A stretch of DNA of 38,612 bases from assembly GCF_018918235.1 (NCBI RefSeq), contig NZ_JAHLQE010000052.1, forward strand, positions 1 through 38,612, in the 5' to 3' direction. The DNA comes from Eubacterium sp. MSJ-13 (lineage in GTDB: Bacteria > Bacillota > Clostridia > Lachnospirales > Lachnospiraceae). Shown piece by piece: positions 1 to 9,100 of this stretch. Under the pieces are notes generated by a model. That model searched no databases and had not been told where the DNA came from. It was given only the letters and a program-made list of their open reading frames with translations. The translations under genes were made by a program, and so were the position numbers. How positions within the stretch are numbered: position 1 is the first letter of the stretch; the number at the start of each line of letters is the position of its first letter.

Positions 1-70
1 ACACTTGACACAAACTTGATATGCACAAAAAACATGTGCAGAAATGAGGATTAATATGTTAATGTGACAG
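1..70 (+). repeat. Diverged copy of a hairpin-rich intergenic repeat
   Basis: The stretch CACAAACTTG-A-TATGC at 9-24 matches 15 of 16 bases of a segment at 21936-21951. Both are followed, after a spacer of different length, by a GAA...AGGATTA tract (41-53 here, 21956-21967 there). This copy also holds a small stem-loop (TGCACA at 22-27 with TGTGCA at 35-40). It may extend upstream of the window. The homology rests on two short blocks, so it is tentative. Confidence 0.35.
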
Positions 71-136
71 CCGTATTTAAATCTGATGCCATATATTGCA
101 CTTTATGTGTGATATATGTTAAATTATATGGTGCAA

Positions 137-158
137 GGGTCAAAATACCTTTTGACCC
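137..158. repeat. Perfect inverted repeat upstream of ftsW-like gene
   Basis: GGGTCAAAA (137-145) and TTTTGACCC (150-158) form a perfect 9-bp stem with a 4-nt TACC loop. It lies 45 bases before the start codon of the ftsW-like gene. No U-tract follows on either strand, so it is not a typical intrinsic terminator. It could be an operator or an mRNA leader hairpin; the sequence alone does not decide. Confidence 0.5.
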
Positions 159-202
159 AGCAGCATTATATAGTGGTATTATTTTTTACGGAGGGTATGC
201 AT

Positions 203-1501
203 ATGCTCAGGAAACCATCTGCAAGAAGAGCTCTTGCTTCATATATAGATAGTCAGGAACGTGTAGATATAAAGGTAGTTATAATTCTGGTTCTGCTTAA
301 TGCTTTTGGCATAATAATGATATATAGTGCATCAAGTTACAGATGCAGCCTTAGTCCAAAATATAATTATGACAGTATGTATTTTGCTAAAAAACAGATA
401 TCTTATGTAGCACTTGGCTTTTTTGTTATGTTTATCGCAATGTTCTGTGATTATAATAATCTCAATGTACTTCGTTTTTCAAATATACCGGGACTAAAAA
501 AAATAAAGGCATTTCAAAATAAAAAGATATCAATGTCATGGATTATCTACATATTATCAATACTTATGACCTGTACATTGTTTACACCTCTTGCAGTATC
601 TGCAAAAGGTGCTGTGCGATGGATAAAAATCGGACCTTTGTCGCTTCAGGTTGCAGAGGTTTCAAAACTACTTATCATACTGTGGATAGGGACAAGGATA
701 TCAAGGTATACAAAAAATAAGACAAAATGGAGAATAATATGGTTTATATGGATTCCAGCAGGATTGTCTATGTTATTTTTGTGTTATAAAAGCTCGAATC
801 TGTCTACTGCTATCATATTATGCGGCATTATTTTTGGTATGACTGTTATAATGACACCATTTAACAGGACACATGCCGTTGTATTTACAAGTGCATCAGC
901 CGCTGTGGTGCTTATAGTTCATCATATTTATGGTGTTGTAAATTCAAATAATGGTTTTAAAAATTTCAGGTATAAGAGAATAGGTGCATGGCTCTTTCCT
1001 GAAAAGTATGCAAACAGTTTAAGCTATCAGCCGCTTCAGGCATTGTATGCAGTTGCATCAGGTGGATTTACAGGGAAGGGACTTGGAAACAGTGTACAGA
1101 AACTTTCAAAGATACCTGAGGCGCAGAATGATATGATATTTGCTGTTATCTGTGAGGAACTTGGCATATTGGGAGCGTTCGTACTGCTTGGAATGTTTTT
1201 GTATCTTATTTTTCAGTTGTTTAAGATAGCCAGCAGAGCGGAGACTGTATTTGGAAGAGCTATTGTTACAGGAATAGCATTACATATTTCATTACAGACT
1301 ATAGTTAATATATTTGTAGTATTGATGATTTTCCCAAATACAGGTGTGTCACTTCCTTTTATAAGTTATGGTGGCTCGGCAGTTATATTTACAATGGCGG
1401 AAATGGGAATTGCATTGTCGGTTGACAGGGAACATTTCAAAGGCAAAGTAAAGAGAAAGGCGAAGCAGATAATAAAGGAAAAGGAACTTGCGGATTCATA
1501 A
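203..1501 (+). CDS. ftsW: FtsW/RodA/SpoVE-family peptidoglycan glycosyltransferase
   Basis: A polytopic SEDS-family protein of 432 residues, which polymerises lipid II into glycan strands at the membrane. Many hydrophobic segments span the protein. The C-terminal signature FPNTGVSLPFISYGGS and the motif EAQNDMIFAV, containing the family's essential aspartate, are both present. The start at 203 is chosen because GGAGGG (190-195) sits 7 bases upstream; ATG 197 is a close alternative. The C-terminus is lysine-rich and cytoplasmic. The gene appears monocistronic, followed by the purine riboswitch. FtsW (division), RodA (elongation) and SpoVE (sporulation) cannot be told apart from this sequence; no penicillin-binding protein partner is adjacent to settle it. 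Confidence 0.85.
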   Translation: MLRKPSARRALASYIDSQERVDIKVVIILVLLNAFGIIMIYSASSYRCSLSPKYNYDSMYFAKKQISYVALGFFVMFIAMFCDYNNLNVLRFSNIPGLKKIKAFQNKKISMSWIIYILSILMTCTLFTPLAVSAKGAVRWIKIGPLSLQVAEVSKLLIILWIGTRISRYTKNKTKWRIIWFIWIPAGLSMLFLCYKSSNLSTAIILCGIIFGMTVIMTPFNRTHAVVFTSASAAVVLIVHHIYGVVNSNNGFKNFRYKRIGAWLFPEKYANSLSYQPLQALYAVASGGFTGKGLGNSVQKLSKIPEAQNDMIFAVICEELGILGAFVLLGMFLYLIFQLFKIASRAETVFGRAIVTGIALHISLQTIVNIFVVLMIFPNTGVSLPFISYGGSAVIFTMAEMGIALSVDREHFKGKVKRKAKQIIKEKELADS

Positions 1502-1545
1502 ATATAACCATGGTGTGATAGCTGCTGTATATTTTTTATTTGGGG

Positions 1546-1574
1546 TTGCACAGTGAAAAGAATTATGGTAAAGT
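1546..1574 (+). promoter_or_regulatory. Possible promoter of the purine riboswitch transcript
   Basis: TTGCAC (1546-1551) and TAAAGT (1569-1574) are separated by 17 bases. Transcription would begin just before the aptamer at about 1588. The -10 match is weak, so this is inferred mainly from position. Confidence 0.35.
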
Positions 1575-1587
1575 GAACTTAGTTATA

Positions 1588-1685
1588 TAACTGACGGAAG
1601 TGGAAGTGACCACAGGGAGTATAACAGTTAGACAGCCGACCGTCTGGGCAGAAAAGACCCCAGAAGTGTCGGTTTTTTCTTTTTT
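1588..1685 (+). promoter_or_regulatory. ZTP (pfl) riboswitch with overlapping intrinsic terminator
   Basis: The segment carries the conserved core of the pfl/ZTP aptamer: GTGACCACAGGGAGTATAAC at about 1606-1625, then CAGCCGACCGTCTGGGCA ending at 1650. The 3' part of the aptamer is also the left arm of a terminator. CCGAC (1636-1640) pairs with GTCGG (1668-1672) and CTGGG (1644-1648) with CCCAG (1659-1663), followed by a T-run at 1673-1685 broken by one C. In this family ZTP, which signals shortage of 10-formyl-THF, stabilises the aptamer and prevents termination. Its position directly before AICAR transformylase, a 10-formyl-THF-dependent enzyme, is the classic arrangement. Family assignment is by motif recognition. 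Confidence 0.88.
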
Positions 1686-1735
1686 GTAATATTTTCATCA
1701 AATTATTATTGTCTTTTTATGAGAGGAGATTACTA

Positions 1736-2914
1736 ATGAACGAAATTCAGTTAAAGTACGGATGTAACCCAAATCAGAAACCAGCTAGAGTATTTATGAA
1801 AGATGGAAGTGACCTTCCATTTGAAGTATTAAACGGTAAGCCGGGATATATAAATCTTCTGGATGCTTTTAATAGCTGGCAGCTTGTTAAGGAAGTAAAA
1901 GAAGCTACAGGTCATGTTGCCGCAGCTTCATTTAAGCATGTAAGTCCTGCTGGAGCCGCTATAGATGTTCCTCTTACGGACACTATGAAAAAGGTTTATT
2001 TCGTAGATGATGATATAGAACTTACTCCTATGGCAACAGCTTATATAAGAGCGAGAGGTGCTGACAGAATGTCATCTTTTGGTGACTTCGTGGCACTTTC
2101 GGATGAATGTGATGTCGCAACTGCAAAATATCTTAAAACGCTCGTTTCAGACGGCATCATCGCACCGTCATATTCAGACGAGGCACTTGAGATACTCAAG
2201 GGCAAAAAGCGTGGAAATTATTGTGTTATCAAGATTGACCCTGACTATGAAGCAGCACCGCTTGAGACAAAAGATGTATTTGGAATCACATTTGAGCAGG
2301 GACATAATACAGTCAAGACAACGAAAGAACTTTTTGAAAATATCGTGACAGAGAAGAAAGAACTCTCAGAGGACGCATTAAACGATATGATAATAGCCAA
2401 TATCGTGCTTAAATATACACAGTCAAATTCAGTATGTTATGTAAAAGACGGACAGGCAATCGGAATCGGTGCAGGACAGCAGTCACGCATCCACTGTACA
2501 AGACTTGCAGGAGACAAGGCAGACAAGTGGTTCTTACGCCAGTCACCAAAAGCACTCAACCTTCCGTTTAAGGATGACATCAGAAAACCTGACAGGGATA
2601 ATACTATTGATGTATATCTCTCAGATGACTATATGGATGTTCTTGCGGACGGCAAATGGGAACAGTTCTTCACTAAGAAGCCTGAACCAATGACAAGAGA
2701 AGAACGTGCAGAGTGGATTAAAAATCTTGATGGAGTTACGCTTGGCTCAGATGCATTTATCCCGTTCAGCGACAATATTGAGCGTGCAAACAAGAGCGGC
2801 GTTAAGTATGTTGCACAGGCAGGCGGATCAAAGAATGACCAGTCTGTAATCGATGCATGTAATGAGTTTGGAATACTTATGGCGTTTACGGGACTTAGAT
2901 TGTTCCATCACTAA
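1736..2914 (+). CDS. purH: Stand-alone AICAR transformylase (PurH C-terminal-type)
   Basis: Catalyses formylation of AICAR to FAICAR with 10-formyltetrahydrofolate, the ninth step of IMP synthesis. The 392-residue product corresponds only to the transformylase domain of bifunctional PurH. The N-terminal IMP cyclohydrolase domain (about 200 residues) is absent. The catalytic Lys-His pair lies in SFKHVSPAGAA (K67, H68). ATG 1736 is preferred over an upstream TTG because GAGAGGAG (1721-1728) precedes it by 7 bases. Expression should be controlled by the ZTP riboswitch at 1588-1685. The next gene, a PurO-type cyclohydrolase, supplies the missing activity. I use the symbol purH for homology only. 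Confidence 0.93.
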   Translation: MNEIQLKYGCNPNQKPARVFMKDGSDLPFEVLNGKPGYINLLDAFNSWQLVKEVKEATGHVAAASFKHVSPAGAAIDVPLTDTMKKVYFVDDDIELTPMATAYIRARGADRMSSFGDFVALSDECDVATAKYLKTLVSDGIIAPSYSDEALEILKGKKRGNYCVIKIDPDYEAAPLETKDVFGITFEQGHNTVKTTKELFENIVTEKKELSEDALNDMIIANIVLKYTQSNSVCYVKDGQAIGIGAGQQSRIHCTRLAGDKADKWFLRQSPKALNLPFKDDIRKPDRDNTIDVYLSDDYMDVLADGKWEQFFTKKPEPMTREERAEWIKNLDGVTLGSDAFIPFSDNIERANKSGVKYVAQAGGSKNDQSVIDACNEFGILMAFTGLRLFHH

Positions 2915-2924
2915 GATGTAGGAA

Positions 2925-2953
2925 TTGCTAAAGCTATGTTGTTATTTTATAAT
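2925..2953 (+). promoter_or_regulatory. Sigma-A-like promoter for the IMP cyclohydrolase gene
   Basis: TTGCTA (2925-2930) and a perfect TATAAT (2948-2953) are spaced by 17 bases in the gap after the transformylase gene. This suggests the cyclohydrolase has its own promoter in addition to any read-through from the riboswitch-controlled transcript. Confidence 0.5.
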
Positions 2954-3037
2954 GTGGAAATATCTTAAGTAAAAGTCGTAAGAAAAATTTTAGTATATCT
3001 TGAAAATATATTATGAATATGGAAAATGGAGGTTTTT

Positions 3038-3751
3038 ATGGAAAAAATATCTTTAAAAAATCAGTTAGCTTCAAATACATATCCGGGCCGTGGCATTGTT
3101 GTCGGCAAGACTGCTGATGGAAAGCATGCAGCAATTGCATATTTTATCATGGGAAGAAGTGAGAACAGCAGGAACAGGGTGTTTGTGACAGATGGTGACG
3201 GAATCCGTACACAGGCTTTCGACCCATCAAAACTTACAGACCCAAGTCTTATAATATATGCACCTGTCCGAGTTCTCGATAATGACACTATAGTTACAAA
3301 CGGTGACCAGACAGATACAGTATATGATCTTATGCAGGATGGCTCGACATTTGAACAGGCATTATGTACAAGAGAGTTTGAGCCCGATGAGCCAAACTTC
3401 ACACCTAGGATCTCGGCTATCCTTCATGTGGAAGATGGCGGATTTGACTACTCAATGTCTATACTTAAAAGCAACAATGGAAATCCTGACTGCTGCAATA
3501 GATTTACATTTGACTATGAAAATCCGATAGCAGGCGAGGGAAGATTTATCCATACATATATGCATGACGGAAATCCACTCCCAAGTTTTGAGGGAGAGCC
3601 AAAACTTGTTGAGATACCAAATGATATGGACGAATTTGGTGAGCTTGTATGGAACAGCTTAAATGAGGATAACAAGGTGTCACTTTTTATCAGATTTATA
3701 AATATTGAAGACGGAACATTTGAGAGTAAGATTTATAATAAGAATAAATAG
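3038..3751 (+). CDS. purO: PurO-like IMP cyclohydrolase
   Basis: The 237-residue protein resembles the PurO-type IMP cyclohydrolase family (Pfam IMP_cyclohyd, PF07826, as I recall it), an Ntn-hydrolase-like fold first known from archaea. It shows the N-terminal YPGRGIVVGKT segment, a following RSENSRNRVF stretch, and a late DCCNRFTFDYENP motif. The enzyme closes FAICAR to IMP, the last step of purine synthesis. GGAGG (3028-3032) lies 5 bases before ATG 3038. Its place beside a transformylase without a cyclohydrolase domain strongly supports the function: together the two replace bifunctional PurH. A perfect terminator follows at 3774-3812. No signal peptide or membrane segment is seen, so it should be cytoplasmic. 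Confidence 0.82.
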   Translation: MEKISLKNQLASNTYPGRGIVVGKTADGKHAAIAYFIMGRSENSRNRVFVTDGDGIRTQAFDPSKLTDPSLIIYAPVRVLDNDTIVTNGDQTDTVYDLMQDGSTFEQALCTREFEPDEPNFTPRISAILHVEDGGFDYSMSILKSNNGNPDCCNRFTFDYENPIAGEGRFIHTYMHDGNPLPSFEGEPKLVEIPNDMDEFGELVWNSLNEDNKVSLFIRFINIEDGTFESKIYNKNK

Positions 3752-3773
3752 AAGTGAATAGTTGATTATTAAG

Positions 3774-3812
3774 CAGGAAAGAATTGCATTTGTAGGGTTC
3801 TTTCCTGTTTTT
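3774..3812 (+). terminator. Intrinsic terminator after purO
   Basis: CAGGAAAGAA (3774-3783) pairs perfectly with TTCTTTCCTG (3798-3807), followed by a run of T. It ends the purine transcription unit. Confidence 0.85.
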
Positions 3813-3884
3813 GTGTAGTGGAAAGAAATTAATCGTACGTTGAGAAAATTTTCTTAGTATAGGGAATAGGTTCAAATATATAAG

Positions 3885-3913
3885 TTGATAATTAGATTGG
3901 AAATGATTATACT
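3885..3913 (+). promoter_or_regulatory. Sigma-A-like promoter for the TPR-like gene
   Basis: TTGATA (3885-3890) and TATACT (3908-3913) are 17 bases apart, about 60 bases before the start codon at 3976. The spacing and match are good for a housekeeping promoter. Confidence 0.55.
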
Positions 3914-3975
3914 GATAATACATTTAAAATATTGTACATGCTGAATTACAAACCACAACAAGAGGAGGCACCGCT

Positions 3976-4755
3976 ATGAACATCGAAGAAAATATAAAAT
4001 TATTTCAACAATACCAGAAAAGCAATAAGCTTGAAAAAGCATCAGAAGTACTTGATGAGATAGCAAATTCACTTAAAACAGATGACAAACCTGTTTTGTG
4101 TGCGAATCATATTTTAGAGTTTTATCTGTTTGAATATTATTTTAAGACCAGAGATTACGAGGCGGTGAGGTATCCTGTACATCGTATGTATCATTCTCTT
4201 GCAAAGAAATATATGGAGAGGATGCATTTTGACAAGGCATATAAAAAACTTGTCAGGGCAGCAGAGTGGAATCCTGTTGATATGGATATTTATTGGGAGA
4301 AGACCGAATGTGAAAAACAGCTTGGTGAGTTTAAAAAACTTAAGGAAACGACAAAAGAACTTCATAAATTTATATATACGAGAGCCGATATTGCCCGCTA
4401 CTACAGAAATATCGCATATTATTATGTAGAGAAAAAAGAACCTGAAAAAGCGATGATGTTATATACATACAGCAATATGTTCAGCCACAGCAAGACTGCT
4501 GACAGTGAGATAAACTTTCTTGAGACAGCACTTGGCAGGGAGTGTCCTGAATATACTGCACAGCAGATACAAAAAGATGTAAAAAAACTTAAACTGCCTG
4601 TAGGGATATCAGAGACAACACTTGCGATACTTTTCAGGGCGGGGCAGCTTGAGATGGAGCAGGGAGATAAAGCTGCGGGCATAGAATGTATGGAACTTTT
4701 ATATCAGGTGACAGCAGACGAAAAAATAAGAGAAATCGTAGAGGAAAATTCATGA
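3976..4755 (+). CDS. TPR-like helical repeat protein of unknown function
   Basis: A 259-residue, highly charged, all-helical protein with no signal peptide or membrane segment. Several roughly 34-residue units have TPR character: alternating aromatic and small residues in paired helices, for example around YMERMHFDKAYKKLVRAAEW, where the segment after WNPVDMDIYW repeats the pattern, and YRNIAYYYVEKKEPEKAMML. TPR proteins act as protein-protein scaffolds; no partner can be named. The start has a strong AGAGGAGG 6-7 bases upstream and its own promoter at 3885-3913. Directly after the stop codon lies the remnant of a patatin-like gene, so this gene may once have been the first of a two-gene unit. 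I do not recognise a named family. Confidence 0.75.
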   Translation: MNIEENIKLFQQYQKSNKLEKASEVLDEIANSLKTDDKPVLCANHILEFYLFEYYFKTRDYEAVRYPVHRMYHSLAKKYMERMHFDKAYKKLVRAAEWNPVDMDIYWEKTECEKQLGEFKKLKETTKELHKFIYTRADIARYYRNIAYYYVEKKEPEKAMMLYTYSNMFSHSKTADSEINFLETALGRECPEYTAQQIQKDVKKLKLPVGISETTLAILFRAGQLEMEQGDKAAGIECMELLYQVTADEKIREIVEENS

Positions 4756-4898
4756 CAGGATATCATATTTCCGTATTGCATAGGTGTATCGGCGGGGGCA
4801 GCAGATGCAGCATCTTACATTTCAAAGCAGAAAGAGAGAAATATAAGGCTGAACTGTTACCATATATAAAAAAATGGTTTGATTTTTATAAGAAATAG
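4756..4898 (+). pseudogene. Remnant of a patatin-like phospholipase
   Basis: In the frame directly after the TPR-like gene's stop, 4771-4842 encodes PYCIGVSAGAADAASYISKQ followed by KERNIR. This is a clear match to the serine-lipase nucleophile elbow (GVSAG, codons 4783-4797) and following helix of bacterial patatin-like proteins. A stop comes soon after. A second frame then reads KAELLPYIKKWFDFYKK to the stop at 4896-4898, which resembles a patatin C-terminus. The oxyanion-loop N-terminus, the catalytic Asp region and about 200 residues between are missing. The whole is best explained as a gene reduced by deletions and frameshift. The family call rests on one motif and its flank. Confidence 0.55.
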
Positions 4899-4906
4899 TA
4901 TATAAT
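4879..4906 (+). promoter_or_regulatory. Promoter for fructose-bisphosphate aldolase
   Basis: TTGATT (4879-4884) and a perfect TATAAT (4901-4906) with a 16-base spacer, about 110 bases before the aldolase start. It overlaps the end of the patatin remnant. Confidence 0.55.
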
Positions 4907-4934
4907 AAAACTGATTGAGAGAAGTTAAGCCTAG

Positions 4935-4973
4935 AAAGCCTTGTTTGAAAGGCTTTAGGAAAATAAAGTTCCT
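4935..4973 (+). promoter_or_regulatory. Tandem hairpins in the aldolase mRNA leader
   Basis: AAAGCCTT (4935-4942) pairs with AAGGCTTT (4949-4956). A second small stem, AGGAA with TTCCT (4957-4973), follows at once. There is no U-tract, so it is unlikely to be a terminator. It may stabilise the 5' end of a highly expressed mRNA; this is inference. Confidence 0.4.
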
Positions 4974-5014
4974 GCTATACATCAGGGACAAGTCTAAAGA
5001 TGGAGGATTTTAAA

Positions 5015-5887
5015 ATGAGTAGATTAGTTTCAGCAAAAGAAATGCTTACAAAAGCTAAGGCTGGTAAGTATGCAGTAGGTCAGTTCAACATCAATAACTT
5101 AGAGTGGACAAAAGCTATTTTACAGACAGCACAGGAATTACAGTCACCTGTTATCCTTGGTGTATCTGAAGGTGCAGGAAAGTATATGTGTGGTTATAGA
5201 ACAGTAGTAGGTATGGTAAATGGAATGCTTGAGGAATTAGACATCACAGTTCCTGTAGCACTTCACCTTGACCACGGTTCATTTGAAGGTGCAAAAGCCT
5301 GCATCAATGCAGGATTTTCTTCAATCATGTTTGATGGTTCAAGCCTTCCAATCGAAGAAAATGTTCAGAAAACAACTGAGTTAGTAAATACATGTAACAT
5401 TCTCGGTCTTTCACTTGAAGCTGAAGTTGGTTCAATCGGTGGAGAAGAAGACGGAGTTATCGGTGCCGGTGAGTGCGCAGATCCTGACGAGTGCAAGAAA
5501 GTTGCAGACCTCGGCGTTACAATGCTTGCAGCAGGTATCGGAAACATTCATGGTAAATATCCTGCAAACTGGAAAGGACTCAGCTTTGAGACACTTGACG
5601 CTATTCAGGCTAAGACAGGAGATATGCCACTTGTTCTTCATGGTGGTACAGGAATCCCTGCTGATATGATAAAGAAAGCTATCTCACTTGGTGTTGCAAA
5701 GATCAATGTAAACACAGAGTGTCAGTTAGCATTCCAGGAAGCTACACGTAAGTACATCGAAGAAGGTAAGGACTTAGAAGGAAAAGGATTTGATCCTCGT
5801 AAACTCCTTGCTCCTGGTGCAGAAGCAATCAAAGCAACTGTAAAAGAGAAGATGGAACTCTTCGGATCAGTTGGAAAAGCTAACTAA
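5015..5887 (+). CDS. fba: Class II fructose-1,6-bisphosphate aldolase
   Basis: Cleaves fructose-1,6-bisphosphate to glyceraldehyde-3-phosphate and dihydroxyacetone phosphate in glycolysis, in the cytoplasm. The 290-residue length fits class IIB enzymes. Zinc ligands are H87 in HLDHG, H179 in NIHGKYP and H209 in LHGGTG; the catalytic aspartate is D86, and INVNTE is the phosphate-binding segment near the C-terminus. The start at 5015 follows TGGAGG (5001-5006). Codon use is unusually uniform (ggt, gta, aaa, gca), as expected for a highly expressed gene. It has its own promoter and a structured leader, and ends at the terminator at 5917-5953. The substrate tagatose- or ketose-bisphosphate is a less likely alternative. 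Confidence 0.95.
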   Translation: MSRLVSAKEMLTKAKAGKYAVGQFNINNLEWTKAILQTAQELQSPVILGVSEGAGKYMCGYRTVVGMVNGMLEELDITVPVALHLDHGSFEGAKACINAGFSSIMFDGSSLPIEENVQKTTELVNTCNILGLSLEAEVGSIGGEEDGVIGAGECADPDECKKVADLGVTMLAAGIGNIHGKYPANWKGLSFETLDAIQAKTGDMPLVLHGGTGIPADMIKKAISLGVAKINVNTECQLAFQEATRKYIEEGKDLEGKGFDPRKLLAPGAEAIKATVKEKMELFGSVGKAN

Positions 5888-5916
5888 AAAGCGAGCCTAT
5901 TAAGAAGTATTATCAG

Positions 5917-5953
5917 ACAGCTTTGCAGTACATGGTGCTGCAAAGTTGTTTTC
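5917..5953 (+). terminator. Intrinsic terminator after fba
   Basis: ACAGCTTTGCAG (5917-5928) pairs with CTGCAAAGTTGT (5938-5949) with one G-U pair, followed by T residues interrupted by CC. Confidence 0.75.
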
Positions 5954-6029
5954 CTTTATAAGAAAATATTAACAGAAAATTATATCAATAAAATTTTTTT
6001 AAACTATAATGCCCGGAAGGAGTAATTAT

Positions 6030-6506
6030 ATGACTAAAAACGAATTTTTATCCACACTTAGGGAGAGTCTGGCAGGAAATGTACCTTCTGACGTTATCAA
6101 TGAAAATATAAGTTATTATAAAGATTATATTGAAAATAATGATGAAGCTGAAAGCCAGGTGCTTGAAGAACTGGGTGATCCGAGACTTATCGCGAGAACG
6201 ATAATAGACAGTTTTATTGCCGAAAAGGGGCCGATGGCTGATTTTTATACAAAACAGGCAAGAGAGGAATACAGTGGGAGCAGCAGAGATGCATCATATG
6301 ATGATTATGGAGAAGATGCCGGGGAGGGATATCATCATTTTTCTGTAAAGTGGTATGACAAATTACTTGGAATCATAATAATTATTGTTGTCGCTTTGCT
6401 TGTTCTTACATTAGGTGCAGTAGCGATTGGAATTTTCTTTAGGATAATTCTTCCACTTATAGTTATATATTTTATAGTGAAGTTTATTATGGAAAGGTTG
6501 ACATAG
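6030..6506 (+). CDS. DUF1700/HAAS-like membrane protein
   Basis: A 158-residue protein with an N-terminal helical domain (residues 1-60, KNEFLSTLRESL...SYYKDYIE...VLEELGDPRLIARTII) typical of the DUF1700/HAAS family. A charged, tyrosine-rich linker follows, then two adjoining hydrophobic stretches near residues 110-155. GGAAGGAG (6015-6022) precedes ATG 6030. Such proteins are often encoded beside PadR-type regulators and are thought to be membrane sensors or partners. No PadR gene is present here, so the role is open. It stands alone between the aldolase terminator and tgt, close enough (about 75 bases) to be co-transcribed with tgt. Confidence 0.75.
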   Translation: MTKNEFLSTLRESLAGNVPSDVINENISYYKDYIENNDEAESQVLEELGDPRLIARTIIDSFIAEKGPMADFYTKQAREEYSGSSRDASYDDYGEDAGEGYHHFSVKWYDKLLGIIIIIVVALLVLTLGAVAIGIFFRIILPLIVIYFIVKFIMERLT

Positions 6507-6544
6507 AGGCTTATGGAGTGTTAATATCCTTATTGCGTCAATAA

Positions 6545-8046
<1,502 letters not shown>

Positions 8047-8125
8047 TATTAAAAATAATATTAAGGTCTATCAAAACTTTTGAAAAATAGCAGAGGGCTT
8101 ACTGGTATTATAATTATATCAACAA

Positions 8126-8171
8126 AACAGCTGTAAATTCACATATCATTTGTGGATTTACAGCTGTTTTT
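8126..8171. terminator. Bidirectional terminator between yajC and PHP gene
   Basis: A stem of about 17 bp, AACAGCTGTAAAT (8126-8138) with ATTTACAGCTGTT (8156-8168), is extended inward by CACA/TGTG. T-rich sequence follows on the plus strand, and the A-rich left flank supplies T on the minus strand. It serves the converging yajC and PHP genes. Confidence 0.88.
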
Positions 8172-8191
8172 ATATAAAAATGTTTATAAAG

Positions 8192-9100
8192 CTACTGTAA
8201 GTTTTCATTAAAATCTAAAACTTTTTTTGTAAACTCTGAGGGTTTTGCCGCTTTTGCTATACCGACAAGATATTCAAAAGGAACGCTCAATGTGCCACGA
8301 CCTGTACCCATATCTATAGCAGGTTTGTTAGTTCCATGGAAATCAGAACCGCCGCTTGGCAGAAGTCCATATTTGTTGCACAGTTTTCTTGCATATGCTT
8401 CATCCTGAGCCGTATGGTTTGAATATTTTGCTTCCATACCCTTGAGACCGGCATTTTTAAGACGCACTATAAGAGCTTCAAGTTCCTGCTCCTCAAGTTT
8501 ATAATGAAGCGGATGTGCAAGGATAGGAACACCGCCCGACTCAAGTATAAGTTCGATACCTTCCTCAGGAGTGATATATTTTCTCGGAACATAGAAAGGA
8601 CAATGTGTGTCAAGATATTTGTCAAATGCTTCGGCAGCATTTTTGACAATGCCATGGCTGATAAGCCATCTTGCAAAATGAGCTCTTGTGATAACGGTAT
8701 CAGGATTTCCCTCCTGAAGATCTTCATAAGTCATGTTTATTGAAGCATTGCGGAATTTTTCAACCATTTCCTTATTTCTCTCAACTCTCCTTGCAACCAA
8801 AAGGTCAGAAATCTTTGTAAATGCAGGATTTTTGTAATCAATAAAAAGACCGACTATGTGGATATCCCCGTCTTTGTAGCCTACCGAAAGTTCAGTACCC
8901 GGAACGAACATCACTGGGGCATTCTGCTCTTTAACGGCGGCTATTGCACTTTCTATACCGCCGACTGCATCATGGTCAGTAAGAGCAAATGCGGTAAGTT
9001 TTTTTTCAACAGCTTTTTTTACAAGTTCTGCCGGAGAAAATGTTCCATCAGAAAAAGTTGAATGTGTATGTAAATCTACAGTTTTTGTAATATTGTTCAT
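8192..9100 (-). CDS. PHP-domain metal-dependent phosphoesterase (YciV/RNase AM-like)
   Basis: A 302-residue PHP phosphoesterase. Metal-binding residues are visible in order: H11 and H13 in DLHTHSTFSDG, D42-H43-D44 in TDHDAVGG, E70 in PGTELS, the histidines of LAHPLHY, and D and H of GSDFHG. This pattern and length match the YciV/TrpH group, whose characterised members hydrolyse 3',5'-nucleoside bisphosphates or act as 5'-3' exoribonuclease RNase AM. The product is cytoplasmic. It faces yajC across a shared terminator and has no operon partner. It splits yajC from the TIGR04086 gene and secDF, which are usually close. The substrate cannot be fixed from sequence. Confidence 0.88.
   Translation of the reverse strand: MNNITKTVDLHTHSTFSDGTFSPAELVKKAVEKKLTAFALTDHDAVGGIESAIAAVKEQNAPVMFVPGTELSVGYKDGDIHIVGLFIDYKNPAFTKISDLLVARRVERNKEMVEKFRNASINMTYEDLQEGNPDTVITRAHFARWLISHGIVKNAAEAFDKYLDTHCPFYVPRKYITPEEGIELILESGGVPILAHPLHYKLEEQELEALIVRLKNAGLKGMEAKYSNHTAQDEAYARKLCNKYGLLPSGGSDFHGTNKPAIDMGTGRGTLSVPFEYLVGIAKAAKPSEFTKKVLDFNENLQ

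Noticed and set aside
137-158. The GGGTCAAAA palindrome as a terminator of an upstream gene
   Set aside because: No U-tract follows on either strand.
4686-4898. A 70-residue frame overlapping the end of the TPR-like gene
   Set aside because: As a single protein it is not coherent; the patatin nucleophile elbow is in another frame, so it is better described as part of a pseudogene.
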